64,000 bases of DNA from UBA6059 sp965227155 (lineage in GTDB: Bacteria > Bacteroidota > Bacteroidia > Cytophagales > Cyclobacteriaceae), in contig OZ245731.1 in NCBI GenBank assembly GCA_965227155.1, positions 4,712,001 through 4,776,000 on the forward strand. Direction: 5' to 3'. Below the pieces are notes generated by a model. That model had not been told where the DNA came from, searched no databases, and was given only the letters and a program-made list of their open reading frames with translations. Below, in pieces: positions 24,165 to 32,711 of this stretch. A program made the translations under genes and the position numbers. Positions within the stretch are counted from its first letter, which is position 1. Each line of letters starts with the position of its first letter.

Positions 24165-25202
24165 ATGCATCAATTTTTTGAAGTAGTTCTGAATACTAAA
24201 TACAGTAAACTTTTGGTTGCAGCAATATTATTTGCAACGCTGGCTTGCGAACCAACCTACTACGGCAAAATAATGGGTGTAAGGGGTGTGATTGAACCTG
24301 AGTTTTCTGGTAAATGGCTTACTCATGAACATTTGCTCGTGGACTTTATTGGCGCTGATAGTACAGGTACCCATCGCTGGGATAACCATGAAGTGTCCAC
24401 CCTACTGGCACCGCAGCTATTGAAAATTGAATCTCTCGGCATACTTACTTTCGTGGATGCCACGCCAAACTATTTGGGCCGTGATCCTGAGTTGCTCGTT
24501 AATCTATCGGAAATGTCCCGGATCAGAATACTTACCAATACCGGACTCTATGGCGCAGTGAATCACAAATACCTACCCGATTATGCCTTTGAAGAAACGG
24601 CACAGCAGCTGGCAGATCGCTGGATCGCAGAAATGGAAAATGGCATTGGAGATACGGGGGTCAGACCAGGCTTCATCAAGATCAGCGTAAATCCAAAAGC
24701 GCCTTTGCACCCTCTGGATAAAAAGCTGGTAATCGCAGCTGCACTTACTCATAAGGAAACCGGTCTTACGATTGCCTCACACACGGGGCCATGGGAAGTT
24801 GCAGAAGCGCAACTCAACCTGTTGGATAGCATGGGAGTGGATCCCTCAGCCTTCATTTGGGTGCATGCCCAGCAAGAGACTGACAATGCACATTATCTAG
24901 AAGCTGCCACCCGTGGAGCATGGATAAGCCTTGATGGAGTTGGATGGGAGTATGACAAACATTTTGAAAAGATCAGGTATGCTTACAAGCAAGACATATT
25001 ATCCAATATACTAATCTCCCATGATGGTGGCTGGTACGACCCGGTTGATCCTTCACGAAAATTTCAACCATATACTACCATAGTAAAAGAGTTTATACCC
25101 GATCTGCAGAACATAGGTTTTACTGAAGAGGAAATCTATCAGCTCATGCACAAAAACCCTGTAGAAGCCTACACTATACGCAAAAGGCTGACCAGGAAAT
25201 AA
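24165..25202 (+). CDS. Phosphotriesterase-family lipoprotein (amidohydrolase fold)
   Basis: A 345-residue protein with lipoprotein signal ending in FATLAC (Cys28) when started at the ATG at 24165; a GTG at 24141 is an alternative. The amidohydrolase barrel of the phosphotriesterase family is complete in metal ligands: THEH (His54 and His56), the bridging lysine Lys172 in GFIKIS, His206 in SHTG, His234 in VHAQ and Asp287 in SHDGGW. Close families include lactonases and phosphotriesterases; the natural substrate of this one is not predictable. A lipid-anchored, envelope location is unusual for the family but recurs in Bacteroidota. Confidence 0.85.
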   Translation: MHQFFEVVLNTKYSKLLVAAILFATLACEPTYYGKIMGVRGVIEPEFSGKWLTHEHLLVDFIGADSTGTHRWDNHEVSTLLAPQLLKIESLGILTFVDATPNYLGRDPELLVNLSEMSRIRILTNTGLYGAVNHKYLPDYAFEETAQQLADRWIAEMENGIGDTGVRPGFIKISVNPKAPLHPLDKKLVIAAALTHKETGLTIASHTGPWEVAEAQLNLLDSMGVDPSAFIWVHAQQETDNAHYLEAATRGAWISLDGVGWEYDKHFEKIRYAYKQDILSNILISHDGGWYDPVDPSRKFQPYTTIVKEFIPDLQNIGFTEEEIYQLMHKNPVEAYTIRKRLTRK

Positions 25203-25279
25203 TCTTAAAATAATACAATTTTACAAACTGGCATATTATTTGGTTTAACTGGGTATGTTAAACTCAAAATAATAGCGTC

Positions 25280-25840
25280 ATGAAAAAATCGTATATCCTT
25301 TCCGTAGCCATTATTGCCCTAATCGGTATCGTATCCTGTAGCATAGAAACTGAAGGCCCTCCCGGTCCTATGGGACCTCCTGGTCTGGATGGACTAGATG
25401 GTGAACAGGCTTATGTCTTTGAATTTGTTACTGACTTTTTACCTCCCGACTACACCAGCTTCCTGGAGTTTCCCGGTGATTTTGAAATGCTGGAATCAGA
25501 TGTTGCGCTGGTTTATTTATTGTGGGAAGTAGATGATCAGGGCACTGAAATCTGGAGACCTATACCTACAAGTTTGTTCCTGCCTGAGGGTACTTTGCAA
25601 TACAATTTTGACTTCACGAGGTTTGATGTGGCGGTATTTATGGATGGTGATTTTCCAATGAACTTTCTGGGCCCCGGATATACCGACGATTGGATCGTAA
25701 GGGTGGTAGTGGTACCAGGATTATTCGGTACAGCGGCGCGAACCAAGCCACCAGTAGACTTTAATGTATATGATGAAGTAAAAAGCTATTATAATCTGAA
25801 AGATAGTGAATTATCATACCCTGGTTACAGTAGATTTTAG
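25280..25840 (+). CDS. Collagen-like lipoprotein
   Basis: A 186-residue lipoprotein (signal ends in IGIVSC, lipid on Cys20). Directly after the signal it has six consecutive Gly-X-Y triplets (GPPGPMGPPGLDGLDGEQ, residues 26-43), the signature of a short collagen-like triple-helical stalk, followed by a C-terminal globular domain of about 140 residues rich in aromatic and acidic residues that I do not recognise. Collagen-like stalks trimerise surface proteins. It stands between the phosphotriesterase-family gene and the exopolysaccharide cluster, with its own terminator. Confidence 0.8.
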   Translation: MKKSYILSVAIIALIGIVSCSIETEGPPGPMGPPGLDGLDGEQAYVFEFVTDFLPPDYTSFLEFPGDFEMLESDVALVYLLWEVDDQGTEIWRPIPTSLFLPEGTLQYNFDFTRFDVAVFMDGDFPMNFLGPGYTDDWIVRVVVVPGLFGTAARTKPPVDFNVYDEVKSYYNLKDSELSYPGYSRF

Positions 25841-25892
25841 AATTTAATTACGAACCAAATAATATTTGGCAACCACGTTTTTCGCCAGATTG

Positions 25893-25936
25893 AAACCCCT
25901 CATAAGCCTGATTCAGGCCTTTTTGAGGGGTTTTTG
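25893..25936 (+). terminator. Rho-independent terminator after the collagen-like gene
   Basis: AAACCCCTCA pairs with TGAGGGGTTT around an inner hairpin (AGCCTGATTCAGGCCT), followed by a T run. It separates the collagen-like gene from the exopolysaccharide operon. Confidence 0.85.
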
Positions 25937-26025
25937 TATATCCCGGCATTAATCTTTACAGGCTAAAACCAAACTCCCCTCCTTTTATACCATTTTCCGA
26001 ACAGGACTCGCCAAAAATCTAAATA

Positions 26026-26058
26026 TCTGAAATAGCCTGTATGGGTGCCATACTTTTG
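26026..26058 (+). promoter_or_regulatory. Candidate Bacteroidota-type promoter of the exopolysaccharide operon
   Basis: TACTTTTG at 26051-26058 matches the -7 box TAnnTTTG exactly, with a weak TCTG -33 element 21 bases upstream. The first gene starts 15 bases downstream of the -7 box. Confidence 0.4.
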
Positions 26059-26072
26059 AATCAACGAAAACT

Positions 26073-26468
26073 ATGACACCCATGAAATCAAAGCTATTGA
26101 TCATTGAAGACAACCTGATGATGCGCGAATTCCTTAACCATCTCCTTTCAAAGGAATATGAAGTTTACACAGCATCATCAGCAGAAGAAGCACTGGAGTG
26201 GCTACAAAATAACTCCGAGATTGACCTTATCATTTCAGATTTCAATTTGGATGATATGACAGGACTTGACTTCCTCAAGCATATCAAATCCTCCGGTTTC
26301 TTTCAGCATATTCCTGTGATCATTCTTTCAGGAAAGAATAAGAGTGAAGATAGAATCACATGCCTAAAAGAAGGAGCCGCGGATTATATCATCAAGCCAT
26401 TTAACCCTACCGAACTTCTATTGCGCATACAGAATGTGAGTATCAAAGCAATGGAAAACGCTAACTAA
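26073..26468 (+). CDS. Single-domain response regulator (receiver only)
   Basis: A 131-residue CheY-like receiver with the acidic pair Glu12-Asp13 (IIEDN), phosphoacceptor Asp56 (IISDFNLDD), Ser86 (ILSG) and Lys108 (IIKPF). There is no output domain, so it must act by protein contact. An ATG three codons in is an equally good start. It is the first gene of the plus-strand exopolysaccharide cluster, 12 bases before the sugar transferase that itself carries a receiver-like N-terminal domain, which suggests post-translational control of polysaccharide initiation by a phosphorelay. The kinase is not adjacent; the hybrid kinase at 46491-49376 is one candidate. Confidence 0.9.
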   Translation: MTPMKSKLLIIEDNLMMREFLNHLLSKEYEVYTASSAEEALEWLQNNSEIDLIISDFNLDDMTGLDFLKHIKSSGFFQHIPVIILSGKNKSEDRITCLKEGAADYIIKPFNPTELLLRIQNVSIKAMENAN

Positions 26469-26480
26469 ACTATCTTAATC

Positions 26481-27635
26481 ATGAAATCTATATTCTTGTT
26501 AGGATACAATTCTGAGAAATTCAAAAAATGGGTTGATGAGGCTTCTTTTACCCTCACTGCCTTCACCACATTTGAAGCATTCAGGATGAAAATTAAGTCT
26601 GGTCATAACCTACCCGACCTAGTGATTGTGGATGCCACCAGCATTGCAATGGATGAAAGTGAGATGCTCTATATACCCAGACTTTTGTCAATGGAAAAGA
26701 TCAAAAAAGCAATCCCTTCCATTCTCATCGAAGAGCATATAGATCAGAAAATAAGAGAGAAAGCAAGGTGGGCCGGCTACAGTGAGCTTATCAAGTCAGG
26801 TAATCTGGAGAAGCATTTTGCACTTTTACTTCAACGTCTTACAGCTTCGAACCAGGAGCGTAAATCCATTTTGAAAAAACCCGAAAAATATAGAATGCCC
26901 CTCAACAAGAGGCTCTTTGATATAGCTGTATCTGGAGGTCTGCTACTAGTACTTAGCCCACTGTTTTTGATACTGGCTTTAATCATAAAGCTTACTTCCA
27001 AAGGGCCTGCATTTTATTACAGCTACCGTGTGGGCACAGGTTACAAAATATTTAAGTTTTACAAGTTCAGATCCATGCGTCAGGATGCCGATCAGATGGT
27101 AGATCAACTCAAGCATATGAACCATTACAATGCGGGTGACACCCCTGTAGAGCAGCTTAAAACACAACCTAATACGGTGGATGCATCCCTAAAAGAAAAT
27201 ATGCTGGTGGGCGATGAAGAAATTATGGATGAAGAGCAATTCCTGCAACTGAAGGAAGATGAAACCAAGAAAGCATTTTTTAAAGTAGCCAATGATCCCA
27301 GGATCACCCCTATTGGCAGGCTCATCAGAAAAACCAGCATTGACGAATTGCCACAGCTTTTCAATGTATTAATTGGAGACATGTCGCTTGTAGGCAACAG
27401 ACCTCTTCCCCTTTATGAGGCTGAAAAATTAACCTCAGATGACTGGGTAAAAAGATTCATGTCACCTGCCGGCATCACCGGTCTGTGGCAGGTAACCGAA
27501 AGAGGTAAATCACAAACCTCCGATGACAGCAGAAAGCAACTTGATATAGAATACGCCAAAAACCATTCTTTCTGGCAAGACATAAAAATTTTAATTAAAA
27601 CTCCCCTTGCGGCCTTACAACATGAAAATGTATAA
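26481..27635 (+). CDS. Polyprenyl-phosphate sugar-1-phosphate transferase with N-terminal receiver-like domain
   Basis: A 384-residue protein. Residues about 1-125 look like a receiver fold with an aspartate at the phosphoacceptor position (LVIVDATS, Asp51) but without the usual acidic pair. Residues 140-384 are a bacterial sugar transferase: KRLFDIAVSGGLLLVLSPLF (membrane hairpin), FYKFRSM, then after a longer acidic insertion DPRITPIGRLIRKTSIDELPQ and GDMSLVGNRP. The enzyme loads the first sugar phosphate onto undecaprenyl phosphate at the inner membrane and so starts repeat-unit synthesis. Unlike WbaP there is no multi-helix N-terminal region. The fused receiver-like domain and the free receiver upstream point to direct regulation; this is an inference. 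Confidence 0.85.
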   Translation: MKSIFLLGYNSEKFKKWVDEASFTLTAFTTFEAFRMKIKSGHNLPDLVIVDATSIAMDESEMLYIPRLLSMEKIKKAIPSILIEEHIDQKIREKARWAGYSELIKSGNLEKHFALLLQRLTASNQERKSILKKPEKYRMPLNKRLFDIAVSGGLLLVLSPLFLILALIIKLTSKGPAFYYSYRVGTGYKIFKFYKFRSMRQDADQMVDQLKHMNHYNAGDTPVEQLKTQPNTVDASLKENMLVGDEEIMDEEQFLQLKEDETKKAFFKVANDPRITPIGRLIRKTSIDELPQLFNVLIGDMSLVGNRPLPLYEAEKLTSDDWVKRFMSPAGITGLWQVTERGKSQTSDDSRKQLDIEYAKNHSFWQDIKILIKTPLAALQHENV

Positions 27636-29661
27636 ACTATCCCATTTATTATTAGCGTCGTTAGTGGCTGGCATCTTCGGATGTACCACTATACTTGATG
27701 AGCCCAAAACGGCTATTGATACCAACCCTGACATTACTGAAGAAGTAAGCGATCCAGCGGTGGTGCCGTTTGATTTTGCAACTACAGTTGAGCGTACCGT
27801 TTCTTTAATTACGCTAGACAATGGTGACAAACCGCTGAGCGGTATTGTACTGACATACGGATATTTACTTGAAGAAGAATACCATATGGTAGGTAAAGGA
27901 ATAACTGACAGCAATGGTGCTTTGGCACTTAACCTGAATTTGGCTACTGCTGTAGATTATTTAGTTGTGAAAACAGATTACATAGGTTTACCTGATCAGG
28001 TAGTTTTTGATTTGAATGACCAGGCTGGCAGCTATACCATTGGGGGCAAGTCTGATTATGTAGCCGGGCCTGCTGCCACTAATGGCAGGATCTTGGATGG
28101 CACCTTTAGCGAAAACGGATTCTATCTGAGAAGCACTTATGATGACAAAGGTGTGCCTCATAATCTGCTACCGGTGGATGATTACATACCACAGGACATG
28201 CTGGATCTCATCAATTCATCATTGCCAGAGACAAAACCTGTTCCTGAGCACAATCCTCAATACCTAGAGGATGATCTGAACCTCGACACATGGCTTAAAG
28301 ATTCAGCAGAAGTATGGATCACATTTGTGCACGAAGGTGCTGGTTGGACCAATACCCTTGGCTATTACACCTATGATCTGGATAATCCACCTTCATCGAG
28401 AGAAGATATCGATTCACTATTTATATTATTCCCTAATGTATCTTACAATAAATCAGGCGGAGGTTTAAAAGGTGGCAATAAAATTAAGATAGGAAACTTC
28501 TCTGCCAATACAGGTATTGGCTGGTTCTTACTACCACAGGGTTGGTCTAACAACAGAGAAGTAAGAGAAAGAGCCGGAATTAAGTTCTCCAATAAGTCAT
28601 TGAATACATTCGTAGAAAAAGCTTACAGCCAGCATACGGTATTGCTTCACGACAAAGCCAGAGAGCTGTTTTTGCTGGGTTTTGAAGATACAACACGGCC
28701 TGGTGGCGACAATGACTTCAACGATGCGGTATTTTATGTATCTGCCACACCTTACGAGGCTGTAATCACTGATAAGATGGAAACTACCCAAACTGATGGG
28801 TCTGAAGATACTGACGGTGATGGTGTATCAGATCACAATGACGATTACCCCGATGATCCGGAACGCGCTTTCAACATATTCTACCCAGGAAAAAATGTGT
28901 ACGGTTCTTTAGCTTTTGAAGACCAGTGGCCATTTAAAGGTGACTATGACATGAATGATGTGGTGGTGGACTACAACTTCCAGTTTGTAACAAACACCGC
29001 GAATAGAGCTGTATCCCTATCACCCAAATTGAAATTCAGAGCAGCAGGTGCAACATATCACAATGGTTTTGCTATCAACTTCCCGTTTGCTGAGTCTTTG
29101 ATTGGCACCATCAGTGGTGATGTTTACAATGGTAATGCAATTGAACTCAGAGCCAACTTTACTGAGGCCAATAATAGTGACAACACTGTGATCATCACAG
29201 ACGATATTCATGCACTGATGGGCGGTGAAGGACAAATCAATACAATGGAAGGCGGCACGAGCCTACCTGTAAAGGAAGTTGAGTTGAAAATATCTTTTGC
29301 GCAGCCCGCTGCAATGAACACACTGGGGTTTGCACCATTCAACCCATTCATATTCATCGATAATGACAGAACTCGTGAGGTGCACCTTGCCGATCACAAG
29401 CCTACTGCAGTGGCTGACATGAGCCATTTCAACACAGGCCACGACTTAAGTGCACCCGCACAAGGCTTTTATTATAAATCCTATCAGCTGGTGCCATGGG
29501 CAATCAATATTCCTGTATCATTTGACTACCCACAGGAGTTTAAGCCCGTAAACGAGGCATACCTCAAATATGTGCAATGGGCACAAAGCGGCGGACAGGA
29601 ATTTAAAGACTGGTATAGCGATAAGTCAGGCTATAGAAACCAGGCATTAATCAAGAATTAG
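27622..29661 (+). CDS. LruC-domain lipoprotein with DUF4114
   Basis: A 679-residue protein starting at the ATG at 27622, inside the end of the sugar transferase gene (14-base overlap). The signal (MKMYKLSHLLLASLVAGIFGC) gives a lipoprotein. A central DUF4114-like segment ends with LGFEDTTRPGGDNDFNDAVF; next comes a calcium-binding type acidic repeat (DTDGDGVSDHNDDYPDDPE) and then an LruC domain beginning AFEDQWPFKGDYDMNDVVVDY that runs to the C-terminus. LruC proteins are surface-exposed lipoproteins of unknown function. Its overlap with the polysaccharide initiation gene suggests it acts on, or anchors, the secreted polymer; that is my inference. A terminator follows. Confidence 0.85.
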   Translation: MKMYKLSHLLLASLVAGIFGCTTILDEPKTAIDTNPDITEEVSDPAVVPFDFATTVERTVSLITLDNGDKPLSGIVLTYGYLLEEEYHMVGKGITDSNGALALNLNLATAVDYLVVKTDYIGLPDQVVFDLNDQAGSYTIGGKSDYVAGPAATNGRILDGTFSENGFYLRSTYDDKGVPHNLLPVDDYIPQDMLDLINSSLPETKPVPEHNPQYLEDDLNLDTWLKDSAEVWITFVHEGAGWTNTLGYYTYDLDNPPSSREDIDSLFILFPNVSYNKSGGGLKGGNKIKIGNFSANTGIGWFLLPQGWSNNREVRERAGIKFSNKSLNTFVEKAYSQHTVLLHDKARELFLLGFEDTTRPGGDNDFNDAVFYVSATPYEAVITDKMETTQTDGSEDTDGDGVSDHNDDYPDDPERAFNIFYPGKNVYGSLAFEDQWPFKGDYDMNDVVVDYNFQFVTNTANRAVSLSPKLKFRAAGATYHNGFAINFPFAESLIGTISGDVYNGNAIELRANFTEANNSDNTVIITDDIHALMGGEGQINTMEGGTSLPVKEVELKISFAQPAAMNTLGFAPFNPFIFIDNDRTREVHLADHKPTAVADMSHFNTGHDLSAPAQGFYYKSYQLVPWAINIPVSFDYPQEFKPVNEAYLKYVQWAQSGGQEFKDWYSDKSGYRNQALIKN

Positions 29662-29689
29662 GGTGTTTAGGTTAGGTTAGTTCATAGTT

Positions 29690-29720
29690 AAAGGGGCCAC
29701 TTCCATGGCCCTTTTCTTTT
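29690..29720 (+). terminator. Terminator after the LruC gene
   Basis: AAAGGGGCCA (29690-29699) pairs with TGGCCCTTTT around CTTCCA, followed by a T-rich tail. It divides the plus-strand cluster into an initiation unit and an export/assembly unit. Confidence 0.85.
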
Positions 29721-29811
29721 GCCCATAATTTCGAAAATCGACGGATTTGGTTAATCATCGAAGGGCTCTGGCCAAACATCTAATATAAAATAATCCCGTG
29801 GGTTCTGTCTC

Positions 29812-29819
29812 TACATTTG
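29812..29819 (+). promoter_or_regulatory. Candidate -7 box of the export/assembly unit
   Basis: TACATTTG matches the TAnnTTTG box exactly, 21 bases before the ATG of the TolC-like gene and downstream of a terminator. No clear -33 element was seen. Confidence 0.35.
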
Positions 29820-29840
29820 ATCTTGTAAAAACAGAATACC

Positions 29841-30563
29841 ATGAGATTATTATTCACTTATTTCCTTCTAATCATATCGATGGCAGCCTTCGGGCAAACC
29901 GATATTGATCTTGATGAAGAAAAAAGCTTTGTGGAAATGGCCTTGAGCAACAGACATACCATGGACAGCCTGGTAAGTAATGCGCTGGTTAATTCCTATA
30001 AGCTTAAAAGTCTTCAGGCAGAGGTAGAGCAGCGTTTAGAAAATGTGTCCGTAGAAAGAAAAAGCTGGCTATCCACTTTTCAGATGGGCGTCAATTTTTT
30101 TAGTATCAATACAACATTGAATGCTGAAAACCAGGCCATAACCACTGCATCGCTACTCCCTAATATTGGCGTAATTCTAAGCATTAATCCTGAGAAGATC
30201 ATTTCCAGAGGTAATAGAATCAAAATGGCGCAGCAGGATGTAGTAAGACTACAACAGGCACTCAATGAAGAGCGCAGAATTATCCGAGTATTCATCACCA
30301 ACAAATTTTATGAATACCTGGAAGCACTAAAAATCATTGAGCTAAGGCAACAGGCCTATCAAAACCTGAATGACAAGTACGATTTTGTATCGCTTAGATT
30401 TTCCAGAGGTGAAGCTAATGCCAACGAACTTATGCTGGCAGAAGGTGGCCTGGTGGATGCTGAAGAGGCATTGAGCAGGGCCCAAATTATGGCATTAAAG
30501 ATCAAGTCAGAAATCACCTTTTTCACTTCTGACACAGAGAGCGGAAACTTTCAAAACCCTTAA
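29841..30563 (+). CDS. Half-size TolC-like outer membrane efflux protein
   Basis: A 240-residue protein with a signal peptide (ending AAFGQ) and the long-helix pattern of outer membrane efflux proteins: VEMALSNRHTMDSLVSNALVNSYKL, then two long coiled helices, and the typical late segment YDFVSLRFSRGEANANELMLAEGGLVDAEEAL (residues about 187-218, described not quoted as a motif). Full TolC proteins have about 450 residues in two repeats; this one has only one repeat, so an oligomer of more subunits or a shortened periplasmic tunnel is implied. It begins 3 bases before the Wzz-like gene, so it is a plausible outer-membrane exit for the polymer in place of the missing Wza. Confidence 0.7.
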   Translation: MRLLFTYFLLIISMAAFGQTDIDLDEEKSFVEMALSNRHTMDSLVSNALVNSYKLKSLQAEVEQRLENVSVERKSWLSTFQMGVNFFSINTTLNAENQAITTASLLPNIGVILSINPEKIISRGNRIKMAQQDVVRLQQALNEERRIIRVFITNKFYEYLEALKIIELRQQAYQNLNDKYDFVSLRFSRGEANANELMLAEGGLVDAEEALSRAQIMALKIKSEITFFTSDTESGNFQNP

Positions 30564-30566
30564 GCC

Positions 30567-32711
30567 ATGGAAGAAGTAATCCTATTATTAAAAACCCTCC
30601 TTCGCCATTGGCTGAAGCTAATAGTACTGCCTTTGCTAGCGATGGTAGCGATCTATGCTGTTATCCGCAATAACCCACAGACTTATAAGACAGAATCCAA
30701 GCTCTACCTCAATCTTGAGGAAAACAAAAGCCTAAGCTTATCAGAAGAGGGTTTTAAGCAATATCAGATTCACAGTTATTTTCAGAATATCAAAGAACTT
30801 TTACAATCTGTAAGCATAGTAAACCGTGTAAAACTCAAAGTAGTAAGGTCAGGTATAGAGAGCTATCCTTTATTCAAGATTGCCAATGAAGAACTGGTAG
30901 CTAATAAAGAAGCCGTGCTGGATCGCATCAATAGCCTTGAGGCAAGCGGCAACCTGCTGGATGAAACACATCCTATTGATAAGTTGATGATTGATTTCCT
31001 TGATTATCACAAACTCAACTCCAACAACCTAAAAGACATGGTGAATGCCTACCGATTGTCCGATAGTAACTTTTTGAAGTTTGAATTGCGTGCCGACCTT
31101 CCCATGAAAACTAAGATTCTGGCTGATTTCTTCATCGCTGCCATGATTGAGGAAAATAAGCGCATCATTAAAACCAAAGTAGACGGACAGCAGGATTTGC
31201 TTGAGAAACTACTGGCTGAAGCCAAAGCTAATCTTGATGCTAAAATGTCAGTGCTTGAGGCTTATAAGGTTGACAACAGCATAATCAACCTAGGAGAACA
31301 TACCAAGGCTATTGTAACCTACCTGGTAGAAGTTGAAGGTGAAAAAGCCAAGCTTTTGTCAAGAATGGCAGCGGCTAAAAATGGTAAAGATGAGATCCTT
31401 AGAACTGCTTCATTGGGCAATGAAATGACTGTAGACCTTTCTCAAAACAAGCGTATTGTAGACCTTAAAGAAGAGCTTAAGGCATTGAACAGAAAGAAAT
31501 TAGTTGCATCAATCAAAGCTCAAAATGTAGATGTAAATAAAATGCTTGATGCCAGGATCAGCGAAGTAAGTAATCAAATTAAAACTGAGCTGCAGACATT
31601 GGCTCATAAAACCAGCTACGATCCTACCAGAATCCAGTTGGAAATGGCCAATAGATACCTTGTTTTCGAACTGGATGAAGCCATGATCGATGATATGATC
31701 AATGTGCTAAATGGAGAGGTTTCCAGACTTTACGCCTACGCAAAGAAATTTGCACCTCATGAGTCAAGAATAAACAATATGGAGCGTGAAATTGCTACTG
31801 CAGAACAGTCCTACCTCCTATTGCTTAACAAACTGAACCTTGCCAATACCATGGCTTCTGCATCGGGTGAAAATGTCATAGAAATCATTGACAATCCTTT
31901 TGTACCTGAAAGACCCGAGCCTTCTAAAAAGCTCATCATTGTGGCAGCCGGAGGTGTAGGCACTTTCACTATGATTGCAGCGATTTTGATCATCATGGCA
32001 TTATTGGATGCTTCAATCACAACTGTACAAAGGTTTGAAAGAAATTCAGCCTTGACTGTATCATCAGCAATACCTTTCCTATTTCCTTCGGATTTTAAGA
32101 AACCATCCGGGTCTCGATTAATACATGATCAGCAACTTTTACATCTCGCCAAAATCATTAATACACAATCAGAAAATGGTGATAATGTATTCATATTTCT
32201 CAGCGGACAGCAGAATGAGGGTAAACATTACATTGCAAGACAACTAAAAAGAATGATCAACTCTAAGGAGTCGCCCGTAAGCCTAATCAATGCAGATTGG
32301 TCCAAAAAGTTCACGCAGCAAAGCGAAGATGATTTAAAGAATGGAAAGAAAACCCTGGTTGAGAACAACAACATTCTTAAAAATCAACACAAGATTAAAG
32401 CTCAGATAGATGAATTATCCAAAAAGAATCATGCTGTATTTGTAGTGGTACCCCCTACCAACCTGATGGCAGACTACCACTTCTGGCTGGAAAATTATCC
32501 CAACGTGATCTATGTATTCCGGGCAGGTAGAGTGAGAAATGCTGTTGATGACAGGCTTGAGGAATTCATCAGCTCAGAGCAGGTAAACTTGCTGGGCACA
32601 GTATTAAACCAAATGGATGTAGATGCGATGGAAGATTTCGTAGGTGAAGTGCCACGCCGAAGGTCCAAAGTAAGAGTCATCATCAAAAGAATATTAAGGA
32701 GGGATTTCTAA
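30567..32711 (+). CDS. Wzz-like polysaccharide co-polymerase with degenerate tyrosine-kinase-like domain
   Basis: A 714-residue inner-membrane protein: first membrane helix about 15-33, a periplasmic region with long coiled coils (200-420), the proline-rich PERPEPSKK motif before the second helix (456-480), then a cytoplasmic domain of about 220 residues. That domain keeps the shape of a bacterial tyrosine kinase, but the Walker A position reads SGQQNEGKHYIA (546-557) with His in place of Ser/Thr, and the C-terminus ends in basic residues (SKVRVIIKRILRRDF) with no tyrosine cluster, so kinase activity is unlikely. It should set chain length and gate export. Its stop overlaps the next start by one base. 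Confidence 0.8.
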   Translation: MEEVILLLKTLLRHWLKLIVLPLLAMVAIYAVIRNNPQTYKTESKLYLNLEENKSLSLSEEGFKQYQIHSYFQNIKELLQSVSIVNRVKLKVVRSGIESYPLFKIANEELVANKEAVLDRINSLEASGNLLDETHPIDKLMIDFLDYHKLNSNNLKDMVNAYRLSDSNFLKFELRADLPMKTKILADFFIAAMIEENKRIIKTKVDGQQDLLEKLLAEAKANLDAKMSVLEAYKVDNSIINLGEHTKAIVTYLVEVEGEKAKLLSRMAAAKNGKDEILRTASLGNEMTVDLSQNKRIVDLKEELKALNRKKLVASIKAQNVDVNKMLDARISEVSNQIKTELQTLAHKTSYDPTRIQLEMANRYLVFELDEAMIDDMINVLNGEVSRLYAYAKKFAPHESRINNMEREIATAEQSYLLLLNKLNLANTMASASGENVIEIIDNPFVPERPEPSKKLIIVAAGGVGTFTMIAAILIIMALLDASITTVQRFERNSALTVSSAIPFLFPSDFKKPSGSRLIHDQQLLHLAKIINTQSENGDNVFIFLSGQQNEGKHYIARQLKRMINSKESPVSLINADWSKKFTQQSEDDLKNGKKTLVENNNILKNQHKIKAQIDELSKKNHAVFVVVPPTNLMADYHFWLENYPNVIYVFRAGRVRNAVDDRLEEFISSEQVNLLGTVLNQMDVDAMEDFVGEVPRRRSKVRVIIKRILRRDF

